A stretch of DNA of 64,000 bases from Acinetobacter sp. A47 (GTDB taxonomy: Bacteria; Pseudomonadota; Gammaproteobacteria; Pseudomonadales; Moraxellaceae): contig NZ_JSUS01000064.1 of NCBI RefSeq assembly GCF_000805455.1, forward strand, positions 434,001 to 498,000. Reading direction: 5' to 3'. Shown here piece after piece: positions 17,409 to 27,279 of the stretch; the stretch's first letter is position 1, and the number at the start of each line of letters is the position of its first letter. A program made the position numbers and the translations under genes. The notes below the pieces were generated by a model that searched no databases, had not been told where the DNA came from, and saw nothing but the letters and a program-made list of their open reading frames with translations.

Positions 17409-18548
17409 ATGCTGTATATATGGATGCCCGAAACCAATGGAACATGGTATTGGTCGGCTGGGGAAAACTGGTTGCAGGCCAGCAGTCTTGAACAACTGAT
17501 TCAGGACTTGCAGGCATATCAGGGAAAAGAGGCGGTGGTTTATTTTCCGAGCCGTTATGCACAAATACTGCAACAGCCCATGACCAAGGCACATTATAAG
17601 CAACTGGGACAAGACGGAATCAAATATCTGCTGGAAGAGTTTGTGAGCTTGCCGATTGACCAGATGAAGGTGGTGCATCATTTTCAGCATGATCAGGTCA
17701 GTATTCTGGGGGTAGCACAGTCAAATATTGAAACCTGGCAGCATGCACTGAGTCTGTTGCCTGTCCAGATTACGGCATTCTTGCCTGATTTTCTAATTGT
17801 GCCTGAACCCGAAGCAAATGAGGTGGTCATCCTTAACCTGTATGAGCGATTACTGGTCAGGGAGAATGGCTGGCTAGGTAACTCGGTAGATGATCTAGGC
17901 TTGTTACTGGAGTTCCAGCCGCCTGAAACGCAGTTTAAGTTTGCCAATTTAAATGCTGCCCAGATGGACAGTCTGGCAACCGCTTCAAGCAAAGAGCAGC
18001 GTACAGAATTCAGCTATCAGTTTCAGCCCCTGTTAAAAGCCAAGCAGCATCCACTCAATGTCTTGCCAAAGTCAAAAAATGCAGAACCCCAATGGTCTGG
18101 TTACTGGAAAGCTGCAGCAGCGGTTCTGCTGGCGATTATTGTGGTGCAATTGGGATATGATGCATTACGGTGGTCAAAGCTGAAAAAAGTGGCTGACCAG
18201 ACTGCAACTCAGGCCATTGGTCAATATAAAGCCTGGTTTGGTGAGAGTGGCCGTATCACAGAACAAAATCTTAAAAACTCCTTTGAAGGCCAGTTACGTA
18301 TGAGCAAGCTTGGTGATACGCAAGCCCTTTCGTTACTGAGCCGGGTCGGCCCGATTCTGATGCAGAAACAGATTGTGGCCCAGCAAGTCAGTTATGATGC
18401 CGCAACCTTGGTCATGTCGCTAAAAGCAAGATCTGCAGATGATTTGCAGGGATTGACCCAGCAACTAAATCAACAGGGGTTTCAGGCCGAGCTTGGGAAT
18501 GTTCAGGCCGATAGCATCGGCGCAATCGGGGTGGTAAAAGTAAAATAA
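17409..18548 (+). CDS. gspL: Type II secretion system protein GspL
   Basis: GspL is a bitopic inner-membrane protein that links the cytoplasmic ATPase GspE to the pseudopilus assembly. The N-terminal 220 residues are the cytoplasmic actin-like domain. A single hydrophobic helix (AAAAVLLAIIVVQLGYDAL, about residues 235-255) crosses the membrane, and the C-terminal part is periplasmic. The stop overlaps the gspM start by one base, and GspL and GspM form a complex. No other secretion genes are in the window, so the system is split on the chromosome, as is known in Acinetobacter. Confidence 0.9.
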   Translation: MLYIWMPETNGTWYWSAGENWLQASSLEQLIQDLQAYQGKEAVVYFPSRYAQILQQPMTKAHYKQLGQDGIKYLLEEFVSLPIDQMKVVHHFQHDQVSILGVAQSNIETWQHALSLLPVQITAFLPDFLIVPEPEANEVVILNLYERLLVRENGWLGNSVDDLGLLLEFQPPETQFKFANLNAAQMDSLATASSKEQRTEFSYQFQPLLKAKQHPLNVLPKSKNAEPQWSGYWKAAAAVLLAIIVVQLGYDALRWSKLKKVADQTATQAIGQYKAWFGESGRITEQNLKNSFEGQLRMSKLGDTQALSLLSRVGPILMQKQIVAQQVSYDAATLVMSLKARSADDLQGLTQQLNQQGFQAELGNVQADSIGAIGVVKVK

Positions 18549-19027
18549 TGAAAGCATTAACACGTTTGCAAAACAGCCTTGACCAGAAAGCTGAAGCGCT
18601 CAATGAATATTTGCAAGGTTTATCTGCACGGGAACGTATCATGGTCGTTTTTACTGCCATTTTTGTGCTTGTAACCGCGATCGGGTATTCGTTATGGAAA
18701 ATGCATGCTTTGGCCGAGTACCAGCAAAAGCGTTTAAATGAGCTAAAAGATGTTACAGTCTGGATGCAGAGTAATGCTGTGACCTTAAAACCTGCCAGCG
18801 ACCTGGCGCTTACGACGGCAGACAAGATTCAGCGTACAGCGCAACAGCAGGGGCTGGCGGTGGCTTCCCAGCCAGCTGGTGAACAGATCCAGCTGGTCGC
18901 AGAACACCAGAACTATGCTGTTTTAGCTAACTTTTTAATGCAATTGTCGCAAATGGGCGTGAGCATCCAAAAAATGGATATGGTGTCAAACAATAATCAG
19001 ATTAAATTAACTGCAACAGTACAATAA
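18548..19027 (+). CDS. gspM: Type II secretion system protein GspM
   Basis: The 159-residue protein has a short cytoplasmic start, one membrane helix (IMVVFTAIFVLVTAIGYSLW, about residues 31-50) and a periplasmic domain, the usual GspM layout. It dimerises with GspL and helps anchor the inner-membrane platform. The start codon overlaps the gspL stop by one base (TAATG), so the two are translationally coupled. The periplasmic part, with LANFLMQLSQMGVSIQKMDM, resembles the ferredoxin-like domain of the family. Confidence 0.9.
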   Translation: MKALTRLQNSLDQKAEALNEYLQGLSARERIMVVFTAIFVLVTAIGYSLWKMHALAEYQQKRLNELKDVTVWMQSNAVTLKPASDLALTTADKIQRTAQQQGLAVASQPAGEQIQLVAEHQNYAVLANFLMQLSQMGVSIQKMDMVSNNNQIKLTATVQ

Positions 19028-19118
19028 CCGATTAAAATAACCCTATGTCAGGCATGGCGTTTTGAGGCGCCAATGCCTATAATATGCCTACTTGAAAAAA
19101 CAGTAGACTGTGGTTGGT

Positions 19119-20126
19119 ATGTTATATTCATTGGCTCGCCCTTTGTTGTTTACTTTAGCGCCAGAGCGTGCACATGAACTTACACTTTCTATGCTGGACA
19201 AAGCCCATAAAGTTGGCTTGATGCATCAGAAAGTTGCAGCAAAACCTGTGACTTGTATGGGAATTGAATTTCCCAATCCGGTTGGTCTTGCTGCCGGACT
19301 AGATAAAAATGGTGCGCATATTGATGCCCTGGCTGCACTAGGCTTCGGATTTATCGAAATTGGTACCATTACCCCACGTCCGCAAGCAGGTAATCCTCAA
19401 CCGCGTTTATTCCGTATTCCTCAGGCCAAAGCCATTATTAACCGTATGGGCTTTAATAATGACGGCGTCGATAAACTGATTGAAAATGTCAAGGCATCAA
19501 AGTTTAAGGGTGTACTGGGCATTAATATTGGAAAAAATGCCGATACGCCTGTTGAAGATGCAGTTTCCGATTATCTGATCTGTCTGGAAAAAGTATATAA
19601 CTATGCTTCTTATGTGACCGTTAACATTTCATCACCCAACACCAAAAACCTCCGTAGTTTACAAAGTGGTGATGCGCTGACAGAGTTGTTACAAACTTTA
19701 AAAGATCGTCAACTCGAACTGGCAAAACAATATAATCATTATGTTCCTCTTGTACTTAAAGTTGCGCCGGATTTAACCGCTGAAGATATTGACTTTATTG
19801 CAGCACAATTATTGCAGTTCAAGATCGATGGACTCATCGTGACCAACACTACGCTTGGTCGTGAAGGGGTGGAAAACCTGGCCAACGGAAATGAGGCAGG
19901 AGGATTGTCCGGTGCACCTGTATTTGAAAAAAGTACTGAATGCTTGCGCCAGTTTGCCAAGGTACTGGCAGGACAGATTCCGTTAATCGGTGTGGGTGGT
20001 ATTCTGGCAGGTGAACATGCGGTTGCTAAACAGCAGGCAGGTGCAACTCTGGTTCAAGTGTATAGTGGGCTGATTTATACAGGTCCGACCCTGGTTAAAG
20101 ATTGTGTTAATGCGATGACATTGTGA
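19119..20126 (+). CDS. pyrD: Dihydroorotate dehydrogenase (quinone), class 2
   Basis: PyrD oxidises dihydroorotate to orotate in pyrimidine synthesis, passing electrons to quinone at the inner membrane. The 335 residues include the class-2 N-terminal membrane helix region ([20 protein letters not shown]), [28 protein letters not shown], the catalytic-serine loop [12 protein letters not shown] and the FMN-binding IGVGGI. The ATG at 19119 matches the family start; the frame extends to a GTG at 19110. A TATAAT at 19078-19083 may be its -10 box. cvpA starts one base after the stop. Confidence 0.96.
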   Translation: MLYSLARPLLFTLAPERAHELTLSMLDKAHKVGLMHQKVAAKPVTCMGIEFPNPVGLAAGLDKNGAHIDALAALGFGFIEIGTITPRPQAGNPQPRLFRIPQAKAIINRMGFNNDGVDKLIENVKASKFKGVLGINIGKNADTPVEDAVSDYLICLEKVYNYASYVTVNISSPNTKNLRSLQSGDALTELLQTLKDRQLELAKQYNHYVPLVLKVAPDLTAEDIDFIAAQLLQFKIDGLIVTNTTLGREGVENLANGNEAGGLSGAPVFEKSTECLRQFAKVLAGQIPLIGVGGILAGEHAVAKQQAGATLVQVYSGLIYTGPTLVKDCVNAMTL

Positions 20127-20127
20127 A

Positions 20128-20721
20128 ATGAACACGCTTGATATCATCATTCTGGTCATCTTGCTCATTGGAGGGCTGAACGGTTTGCGCCAAGGATTTA
20201 TCAAAGCCTTTGCGAACTTGATCGGATGGATATTTGCATTGATCATTGGAGCAAAATACGCCGTAGTATTGGCACCTGCCATGAGCAGTCTGAGCCAAGA
20301 TCCGGTCGTGCAAAAAATTGCAGCTTTTGCTTTTATCGCATTAATCATCGTGGTGTGTACCTGGATTGTTTCGGCACTTTTGAACGGGCTCTTGAAAAGT
20401 TTGAAACTGGGCCCATTAAACCGTTTGGCGGGTGGTGCTTTCGGTTCACTGAAAGGGCTGCTGATTGTGCTGATTGCCATGCAGGGTTTAGGACCATGGG
20501 TCGAAAGTTCACCGCACTGGAAACAATCTAAATTTATACAGATCTTATTACCTTACGCACCTTTGGCAACTGAATTGTCCAAAGATGCGGCAAATCAAGC
20601 TTTACATCAAATGACATCCGAAGGTGCGCTATTACATCGCCCTTCACCAGAAATGGACGAATCAGAGCGTGCTTCAGTCACAGACCGTTCTGATCATTCG
20701 ACGAAAAATCCTTTTTATTAA
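20128..20721 (+). CDS. cvpA: CvpA-family inner-membrane protein
   Basis: CvpA is a small inner-membrane protein named for its need in colicin V production and linked in enterobacteria to envelope stress tolerance. The 197-residue protein has about four hydrophobic segments in the first 120 residues, beginning TLDIIILVILLIGGLNGLRQG. A polar C-terminal tail rich in Ser, Glu and Asp is less conserved. It sits one base after pyrD and 24 bases before purF; cvpA-purF is the classical gene order. Confidence 0.92.
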   Translation: MNTLDIIILVILLIGGLNGLRQGFIKAFANLIGWIFALIIGAKYAVVLAPAMSSLSQDPVVQKIAAFAFIALIIVVCTWIVSALLNGLLKSLKLGPLNRLAGGAFGSLKGLLIVLIAMQGLGPWVESSPHWKQSKFIQILLPYAPLATELSKDAANQALHQMTSEGALLHRPSPEMDESERASVTDRSDHSTKNPFY

Positions 20722-20745
20722 TCGCTAGCTTGTCGCGAGGTTGCT

Positions 20746-22284
20746 ATGTGTGGAGTTGTTGGGATAGCCGGTAAATCGCCAGTGAACCAAATGTTATTTG
20801 ATGCCTTAACGATGCTGCAACATCGGGGACAGGATGCTGCAGGGATCGTAACCTGCCATCAAGGGCGTTTATTCCTCCGCAAAGATAACGGGATGGTGCG
20901 AGATGTATTCCATACCCGTCATATGCGTGCATTGCTTGGAAACTACGGGATTGGGCATGTGCGTTATCCAACTGCAGGTTCATCTAGCAGTGCTGAAGCT
21001 CAGCCATTTTATGTAAACTCTCCTTACGGGATTACCCTTGCGCACAATGGTAACCTGACCAATGCGGCCGAAATTCATGATGACCTGTTCAAAACAGACC
21101 TGCGTCACATGAATACCGATTCAGATTCAGAAGTCTTGCTCAATGTCTTTGCGCATGAACTGCAAAAGCTTCGCACTTTAAATCCAACTCCGGACGATAT
21201 TTTCCACACCGTTTCTCGCGTACATGAGCGTTGTAAGGGAGCTTATGGCGTGGTTGCCATGATTACGGGGCATGGTCTGGTCGGTTTCCGCGATCCAAAT
21301 GGCATTCGTCCTTTAGTTTATGGTTCTCGCGAAACTGAACAGGGGACCGAATATATTATTGCCTCTGAGTCGGTGGCCATTACCGCACTTGGCTTTAAGG
21401 TTGAGCGTGATATTGCGCCTGGCGAAGCAATTTTCATTGACGAGAAAGGGCAGCTTTATAGCAAGCAATGTGCAGCGAACCCGGAATACCGTCCGTGTAT
21501 TTTTGAATATGTCTATTTTGCGCGTCCAGATGCCACAATTGACGGTATTTCGGTGTATAAAGCCCGCTTAAAAATGGGCGAGAAGCTGGCGTATAAAATT
21601 TTAAAAGAGTGGGGCGAGCAACACGATATTGATGTTGTGATTCCGATTCCGGATACCAGTCGTACTTCTGCGCTAGAGCTGGCAAATATTTTAGGGGTTA
21701 AATTCCGTGAAGGTTTTATGAAAAACCGTTATATCGGACGTACCTTTATTATGCCAGGTCAGCAGCAACGTAAAAAATCGGTTCGTCAGAAACTCAATCC
21801 GGTCGAGCTTGAGTTTAAAGACAAGAATGTCCTGCTGGTTGATGACTCGATTGTACGTGGGACCACCTGTAATGAAATTATCCAGATGGCACGTGACTCG
21901 GGTGCGAAGAAAGTCTTCTTTGCCTCTGCTGCACCAATGGTAAAATATCCGAATGTCTATGGGATTGATATGCCTGCGAAATCCGAGCTGATTGCTTCGG
22001 AGCGTACCGTTGAAGAAATTCGTGAAATTATTGGTGCCGACCGTCTGGTTTTCCAGGATCTGGAAGATCTGAAAAATGCGGTTCGTACCAGCAAGGTACC
22101 TGATCTGACCGAGTTTGACTGTTCTGTATTTGACGGTGTGTATGTGGCTGGCGGGATTGACAAGGCTTACCTTGCAGCGCTTGAGCAGAAACGTAGTGAC
22201 TCTGCCAAAAAGAAATCCGATAGCTATATTGATGTCAATATTGATGCTGCCTCGGTTGATTTGACCGGAATTAGAGAAGAGTAA
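20746..22284 (+). CDS. purF: Amidophosphoribosyltransferase
   Basis: PurF makes 5-phosphoribosylamine from PRPP and glutamine, the committed step of purine synthesis. The 512-residue protein begins MCGVVGIAG; after Met removal the cysteine is the N-terminal nucleophile of the glutaminase domain. The [13 protein letters not shown] segment ([10 protein letters not shown]) and [14 protein letters not shown] follow. The PRPP motif [13 protein letters not shown] is in the C-terminal half. The C-terminal 25 residues are a charged tail. It lies after cvpA and ends at a clear terminator. Confidence 0.97.
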   Translation: MCGVVGIAGKSPVNQMLFDALTMLQHRGQDAAGIVTCHQGRLFLRKDNGMVRDVFHTRHMRALLGNYGIGHVRYPTAGSSSSAEAQPFYVNSPYGITLAHNGNLTNAAEIHDDLFKTDLRHMNTDSDSEVLLNVFAHELQKLRTLNPTPDDIFHTVSRVHERCKGAYGVVAMITGHGLVGFRDPNGIRPLVYGSRETEQGTEYIIASESVAITALGFKVERDIAPGEAIFIDEKGQLYSKQCAANPEYRPCIFEYVYFARPDATIDGISVYKARLKMGEKLAYKILKEWGEQHDIDVVIPIPDTSRTSALELANILGVKFREGFMKNRYIGRTFIMPGQQQRKKSVRQKLNPVELEFKDKNVLLVDDSIVRGTTCNEIIQMARDSGAKKVFFASAAPMVKYPNVYGIDMPAKSELIASERTVEEIREIIGADRLVFQDLEDLKNAVRTSKVPDLTEFDCSVFDGVYVAGGIDKAYLAALEQKRSDSAKKKSDSYIDVNIDAASVDLTGIREE

Positions 22285-22300
22285 GCATATTCATCTATCG

Positions 22301-22326
22301 AAAAGCGGGAATTTCCCGCTTTTTTA
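22301..22326 (+). terminator. Terminator of purF
   Basis: AAAAGCGGG and CCCGCTTTT pair around AATTT, followed by more Ts. Confidence 0.9.
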
Positions 22327-22385
22327 TTTTATGATAGCGGGGACGGAAGCCCTAAACAGCAACAATGTAATCAGGAAAATTTACA

Positions 22386-24275
22386 TTGAGAGAAATGAGC
22401 CATTACTTAATCGAAAACAAGAATATTGCATGGTCAATGAGCTTTTGTTGGCTGGCGATGTTACTGACGGTATTTATTCTTAACCTGATTTTAGGATTGG
22501 TGGTTCATTTTTTTGATTATACGCAGCCGATCTGGTGGCATGTGCTGAGTCCCTATTTTATTTTGCTGCTGATTCTGGTACTGGTCTGGTCTGTCGGCGC
22601 AGAGCTGTATGTATTGCGTGAGGGCGGGCATTCACTGGCCAAACAATTAAAAGCTAGACGTCTGGTTTTTGATGAAAGTACGCCAGAAGAAAGTACGGCA
22701 TTAAAAATTGTGGAGCAGGTTGCCAAAAGCTTTTCCATCGATCCGCCAGCGGTCTATGTTTTACCCGATGAGATCGGGGTGAATGCCCTGACAGCAGGTT
22801 TCAGGTCACAGGATATCGTAATTATTCTGACTTGGGGGGCCTTGCAAAATCTGGATGAATTAGAGCTTTACGGTTTGCTGAGTTATGAGTTTAACCAGAT
22901 TTTGTCGGGTGAAGCTGTTGAAAATACCAAGCTCAAGATTTTGTATAGTGGTTTAACCACCTTTAGTCAGTGGGGCAGTAAACTTGCCCAGGCGGGCTAT
23001 AATCCTTATGCGACGTCTTATCGCAACAAGTTCGAAACGATTTTTGTTGCCATTGGCGGGGTGATCTGGTTGATCGGCAGTCTCGGGATTTTAATTACCC
23101 GTGCCATTAAATATCTGACCTTGAGTGGACGGACGTTCCGTAATGACCTGAAAACCATGCGTTTGATGAATAACAATGCCAATATTCAAACCTTGTTGCG
23201 GATCTATGTGCATCATTCGGGTTCACAAATCCATAGTGCCTATTCTGAATCGATATCGCATATGTGCTTTGCAAACTCGCTTAGCCCGCAGAGCTGGATG
23301 AATATTCATCCCGGCATTAAAGACCGGATTTATGAGCTGAATCCGACCCTGTTGCAGGATTTGCAACTGGAAAATTTAAGAAAGCTGCGGAATCGTCCGT
23401 TATTTAGTTTATTCCGTTCGCTGGAAGAAGAAACTGCTGATATTACCACGCCGTGGTGCTCGCCTCAGCCTCTACCGTTGTTGCGCTTGTCTCCGATTAG
23501 CTTTGCCCTGAATGATGCCATTAAGCCGCTTAATCCGGAAATACGTAAAAATAAAAAACGGCCTGAGCTGATCCAGCGTGCCATGCAGACCGCCACAGGC
23601 TCGCGGGAAGTAATGGTCGCAATTTTGATGATTCGCCAGTATCGCGAATTTATTCCGCAAGATGCCCCGGTCAGTCATGCCATTGTGGACGCCTTGTTGA
23701 ATCTGGATGGCCGTGTGCATGTGCAGATATTCCATGATGCCTGTAAAAATATAGGTCATATGCCTGCCAGTATTGCCCGTCAGTTCTTGACCAAGCTGGC
23801 GTGTATCATTCAGGAGGATGGGGAAGTCGGGTTGCTGGATGCGTTGTTGCTGGAGCGTGTCAAATTTGAGCTCAACCTTATGCCGGCTCACTTACCTGCA
23901 GCATTTGAAGATGTAAAATCCCAGATTGTGCATTTGATTGATGCCTTGTTACATGTCCAGCAAATTAACAGCCCTAATCAGCTTGAAGTGCGTGAACGTA
24001 TTTTACAGCTGCTTTTAACTGAAGACGAGATGCAGACCTATGCCGATATCTCGGATGAGCCGCTAGATCTGGCCGAAATCCTGAATGATGTTTCCGGTTT
24101 ATTATTGCGGGATCGTCTCAATATTCTGTCAATTGCAGAAAGATGTCTCTGGAATGACCGTATTATTACCCAGGACGAGCTAGACGTTTTAGAGCTTTTA
24201 TATTGGCGCTTGGGCTTTGATACGCATGAGGTTGTCGAGCAGATGCAAAAGAAAAATAGTCTGATGATTATTTAG
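22386..24275 (+). CDS. M48-like membrane protein with lost zinc-binding residues
   Basis: The 629-residue protein has two N-terminal membrane segments (about 18-40 and 53-72), then an M48/HtpX-like domain: PAVYVLPDEIGVNALTAG, a DIVIILTWGALQNL strand and helix, then LYGLLSYEFNQILSGE where active family members have HExxH. Here the motif reads YEFNQ (residues 167-171): Glu168 is kept but both histidines are gone. The later Glu of the third zinc ligand is not seen either. Another membrane segment follows near 215-240. The C-terminal 300 residues are helical; the end (SIAERCLWNDRIITQDELD) recalls TerB-like domains. It is probably a non-catalytic homologue. A TTG start at 22386 has AGGA 9 bases upstream; ATG 22395 is the alternative. 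Confidence 0.72.
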   Translation: MREMSHYLIENKNIAWSMSFCWLAMLLTVFILNLILGLVVHFFDYTQPIWWHVLSPYFILLLILVLVWSVGAELYVLREGGHSLAKQLKARRLVFDESTPEESTALKIVEQVAKSFSIDPPAVYVLPDEIGVNALTAGFRSQDIVIILTWGALQNLDELELYGLLSYEFNQILSGEAVENTKLKILYSGLTTFSQWGSKLAQAGYNPYATSYRNKFETIFVAIGGVIWLIGSLGILITRAIKYLTLSGRTFRNDLKTMRLMNNNANIQTLLRIYVHHSGSQIHSAYSESISHMCFANSLSPQSWMNIHPGIKDRIYELNPTLLQDLQLENLRKLRNRPLFSLFRSLEEETADITTPWCSPQPLPLLRLSPISFALNDAIKPLNPEIRKNKKRPELIQRAMQTATGSREVMVAILMIRQYREFIPQDAPVSHAIVDALLNLDGRVHVQIFHDACKNIGHMPASIARQFLTKLACIIQEDGEVGLLDALLLERVKFELNLMPAHLPAAFEDVKSQIVHLIDALLHVQQINSPNQLEVRERILQLLLTEDEMQTYADISDEPLDLAEILNDVSGLLLRDRLNILSIAERCLWNDRIITQDELDVLELLYWRLGFDTHEVVEQMQKKNSLMII

Positions 24276-24403
24276 GACGCTTTCATCGTTTGTTGTGTCC
24301 TCTTTTGATAAAAACGTTACGTGACCAACACATAAAATGATGCCATTTCAGAGTAAGCTTGCCGTTTATTTTTATTTTTGTATTACGTGCTTTTGAGTAA
24401 GTT

Positions 24404-25204
24404 ATGGAACATATTGAAATTTTAAAAGCCTTATTTTTGGGCTTTATTGAGGGTTTAACCGAGTTTTTGCCGATCTCGAGTACGGGGCATTTGATTTTAT
24501 TTGGTCATATGATCGACTTTCATTCAGATGATGGCCGTGTTTTTGAAGTGGTCATTCAGCTGGGTGCCATTTTGGCTGTGTGCTGGTTATATCGTCAGAA
24601 GATTGTTGACCTGCTGAAAGGTTTTTTTAGTGGAGATGCGCAAGCACGGCATTTTGCCTTTAGTGTGCTGCTGGCGTTTATTCCGGCAGTGGTGATTGGG
24701 GTATTTGCAGTCGATTTTATCAAGAGCGTGTTGTTTAGTCCGCTTGTGGTTGCCGTTGCCCTGATCGTGGGTGGTCTGATTATTTTCTGGGTAGAATCCA
24801 GAAACTTTGATCACAAAACCACTGATGCAACCCAAATTACTTATAAGCAGGCCTTTTTGGTGGGCTGTGCACAATGTGTGGCCATGATTCCGGGGACTTC
24901 ACGTTCGGGTGCAACAATTGTTGGCGGGATGTTTGCCGGATTGTCACGAAAGGCAGCCACCGAGTTTTCATTTTTCCTGGCCATGCCAACCATGCTCGGA
25001 GCGGCAGTATTTGACCTGATGCGTAATGCTGATGTGTTAACCCAGGATAATATGCTCAATATTGCAGTGGGTTTCGTGGCAGCCTTCATTTCTGCTTTTT
25101 TTGTGGTGAGTGCATTGGTGAAGTTTGTTGAACGTCATACTTTACGTGTATTTGCCTGGTACCGTATTGTGCTGGGTATTATTTTATTGTTTATTTTCCT
25201 GTAA
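24404..25204 (+). CDS. uppP: Undecaprenyl-diphosphate phosphatase (UppP/BacA)
   Basis: UppP removes a phosphate from undecaprenyl pyrophosphate, recycling the lipid carrier for peptidoglycan and other envelope polymers. The 266-residue polytopic membrane protein has the two family motifs: the [15 protein letters not shown] glutamate-rich segment near the N-terminus and [10 protein letters not shown] in the middle, which together form the active site. About eight hydrophobic segments are evident. It has its own upstream gap of about 130 bases. Confidence 0.96.
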   Translation: MEHIEILKALFLGFIEGLTEFLPISSTGHLILFGHMIDFHSDDGRVFEVVIQLGAILAVCWLYRQKIVDLLKGFFSGDAQARHFAFSVLLAFIPAVVIGVFAVDFIKSVLFSPLVVAVALIVGGLIIFWVESRNFDHKTTDATQITYKQAFLVGCAQCVAMIPGTSRSGATIVGGMFAGLSRKAATEFSFFLAMPTMLGAAVFDLMRNADVLTQDNMLNIAVGFVAAFISAFFVVSALVKFVERHTLRVFAWYRIVLGIILLFIFL

Positions 25205-25218
25205 TAGAATAAAAAATG

Positions 25219-25246
25219 CTCCCTTCTGACACATGCCAGAAGGGAG
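25219..25246 (+). terminator. Hairpin after uppP, probable terminator
   Basis: Perfect 10-bp arms CTCCCTTCTG/CAGAAGGGAG around an 8-base loop, 14 bases after the uppP stop. The T-run is broken (ATTCCTGTTT), so termination may be incomplete. Confidence 0.6.
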
Positions 25247-25312
25247 ATTCCTGTTTAAAATCCTGATTTGTTATTCTCATCATTCACCTTCCAATCTTGG
25301 TTCGACTGCAAT

Positions 25313-26110
25313 ATGACAATCACTAAAATGAATGCCCGTGACTTAATTATCGATTTGCTTTTGGGGTCTCAAGGTCGTGCGATTTCAATCAAACAGATTA
25401 TTTTGGCGGCCAGATTATTCAAAATCAGTGAAAACAGTATTCGTGTGGCAGTTACCCGGTTGTCGGGTGATGGTGTGATTGAGGCGATTGAGCGTGGCGT
25501 ATACCAGTTTACACGTCAATCCCATGAGTGGGCCAATGTCATGCTAAACCGTAAACAGGGGATCAAGCAGACCAAGAGCTGGACTCATCAGTATCTGGCC
25601 GTTTTTACCGGAGAACTGGGGCGGGTTGATCGCACAGCTTTAAACCGTCGTGAACGGGCATTAAAACACTTTGGTTTTAAAGAGCTGGAACAGGGAATTT
25701 TTATTCGCCCGGATAATCTGGCGATTGGCTTCGATCAGCTTTTTAACGAATTAAAATCTGCCGGTTTGGAAGATTCTGCAAAAATCTGTCAAATCAGTCA
25801 TTTTGACAAGACAACGCTGGCCAGCCTGCCGCAGCTTTGGGCAACCCAGACCTTAAACCAGAATTATAAAAAATATCGTGACCTGATCCAGCAGTGGCTG
25901 GCAGCAGCACCTGAGCTTTCTGTCGAGGATGCCGCAAGAGAATCATTATTGCTTGGCCGGCAGACCATTTCCTTATTGATGAATGATCCTTTATTGCCTG
26001 AGCATTTTGTAGATGTCGGGTTGCGGCAACAATTTGCTGAAAGTGTGCAGCAACTGGACCAGACGGGGCTGGAGGCATGGCGTAAATTTTATGAACAGCA
26101 GGCTGAGTAA
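25313..26110 (+). CDS. PaaX-like transcriptional regulator
   Basis: The 265-residue protein has an N-terminal winged-helix region (ISENSIRVAVTRLSGDGVIEA, about residues 37-57) followed by the PaaX-type central domain. PaaX represses phenylacetate degradation genes and responds to phenylacetyl-CoA, but this copy sits beside a desaturase and thioesterase rather than paa genes. A role in nearby lipid genes is an inference. I start at the ATG at 25313 (MTITKMNARDL); an upstream frame from 25268 adds an unrelated leader. A C-terminal helical segment completes the usual family length. Confidence 0.75.
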   Translation: MTITKMNARDLIIDLLLGSQGRAISIKQIILAARLFKISENSIRVAVTRLSGDGVIEAIERGVYQFTRQSHEWANVMLNRKQGIKQTKSWTHQYLAVFTGELGRVDRTALNRRERALKHFGFKELEQGIFIRPDNLAIGFDQLFNELKSAGLEDSAKICQISHFDKTTLASLPQLWATQTLNQNYKKYRDLIQQWLAAAPELSVEDAARESLLLGRQTISLLMNDPLLPEHFVDVGLRQQFAESVQQLDQTGLEAWRKFYEQQAE

Positions 26111-26151
26111 AACCGGTCTATCAATATTACATTAATTTTAATTTAAATATA

Positions 26152-26179
26152 TTGACAGAAATATTACTTGGTCTAGAAT
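26152..26179 (+). promoter_or_regulatory. Sigma-70 promoter of the desaturase gene
   Basis: TTGACA (26152-26157), a 16-bp spacer and TAGAAT (26174-26179) lie about 50 bases before the desaturase start in an AT-rich stretch. Confidence 0.65.
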
Positions 26180-26231
26180 AAAAAGATAGATTGTGTAGTT
26201 TTATAACAATAGAACACATCGGGATAAAGAT

Positions 26232-27227
26232 ATGAATACACGTGTTGCAATAAGTGATTTATTCAGTCGTGAAGAAATTACTGAACTCACAGCCAAATCG
26301 GATCTACATGGCAGTTGGGCTGTATTTTCGACATGGGCCGTCATTGGCGGGACGTTTGCTGCGGTCGCCAGCTCCTGGGAATATCTGCCTGCCTGGGGCA
26401 AGTTGCTGATGTGTATTGCTGCTTTGGTTATTCTGGCCGGGCGTCAGTTAGCGCTGGCAATTATCATGCATGATGCTTCCCACCAGAGCCTGTTTAAAAC
26501 CCGATGGCTCAATGACACGCTAACGGACTGGTTATGTGCACGCCCGATCTGGAATGACCTGCATAAATATCGTGCCCATCACATGCGTCATCACAGTAAA
26601 ACCTCGACAGTGGATGACCCGGACCTGTCACTGGTCACAGGCTTTCCGGTCACTAAAAAATCATTAATGCGGAAATTTATGCGTGACTTGTCCGGTGTGA
26701 CCGGATTCAAGTTTGCAGTTGGCCGTGTACTGATGGATATTGAGAAAATGGAGTGGACGGTTTCTAATGACCGTCGCTGGATTGTGCAGGAAGGACGGCA
26801 CTGGATGGATTATGCGAAAGCCTTTTTTAAAAATAGTGGTGGCGCAATTGCAACCAATGCAGCACTATTTTCTGCCCTCTGGGCAGCAGGGCATCCGAAG
26901 CTGTATGCATTGTGGATTGTGGCGTATTTAACCCCGTTTCCACTCTTCCTGCGAGTGCGCTCCATGGCAGAACATGCAGGTATGGCAACCAGTCCTTCGG
27001 CTTTAACCAATACCCGGACCACCAAGGCGGGCTATCTGGCACGTGCCCTGGTTGCACCGATTCATGTCAACTATCATAAAGAGCATCACCTCATGGCGGC
27101 TGTTCCTTATTTTAAACTGCCTAAAATGCATCAGATGTTGCGGGAACGCGGATATGTTCCTGAGCCGCCAACGTACTGGCAGGTGCTTGACGAGCTTTCT
27201 AACCGGCCTGAAGAGGGCACTGTTTAA
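26232..27227 (+). CDS. Membrane fatty-acid desaturase family protein
   Basis: The 331-residue protein has the three histidine clusters of the di-iron desaturase/hydroxylase family: HDASH (80-84), HHMRHH (116-121) and NYHKEHH near 285. Hydrophobic stretches at about 33-70 and 205-235 fit membrane hairpins. Such enzymes introduce double bonds or hydroxyl groups using oxygen. The substrate cannot be read from sequence. It has a good promoter, follows a PaaX-like regulator, and is followed 52 bases later by a thioesterase, so a lipid-modifying unit is likely. Confidence 0.88.
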   Translation: MNTRVAISDLFSREEITELTAKSDLHGSWAVFSTWAVIGGTFAAVASSWEYLPAWGKLLMCIAALVILAGRQLALAIIMHDASHQSLFKTRWLNDTLTDWLCARPIWNDLHKYRAHHMRHHSKTSTVDDPDLSLVTGFPVTKKSLMRKFMRDLSGVTGFKFAVGRVLMDIEKMEWTVSNDRRWIVQEGRHWMDYAKAFFKNSGGAIATNAALFSALWAAGHPKLYALWIVAYLTPFPLFLRVRSMAEHAGMATSPSALTNTRTTKAGYLARALVAPIHVNYHKEHHLMAAVPYFKLPKMHQMLRERGYVPEPPTYWQVLDELSNRPEEGTV

Positions 27228-27279
27228 CTATTTATTTATTGCCAATCAGGGAAAAGATCATAAATTGTTGGGATAACAT

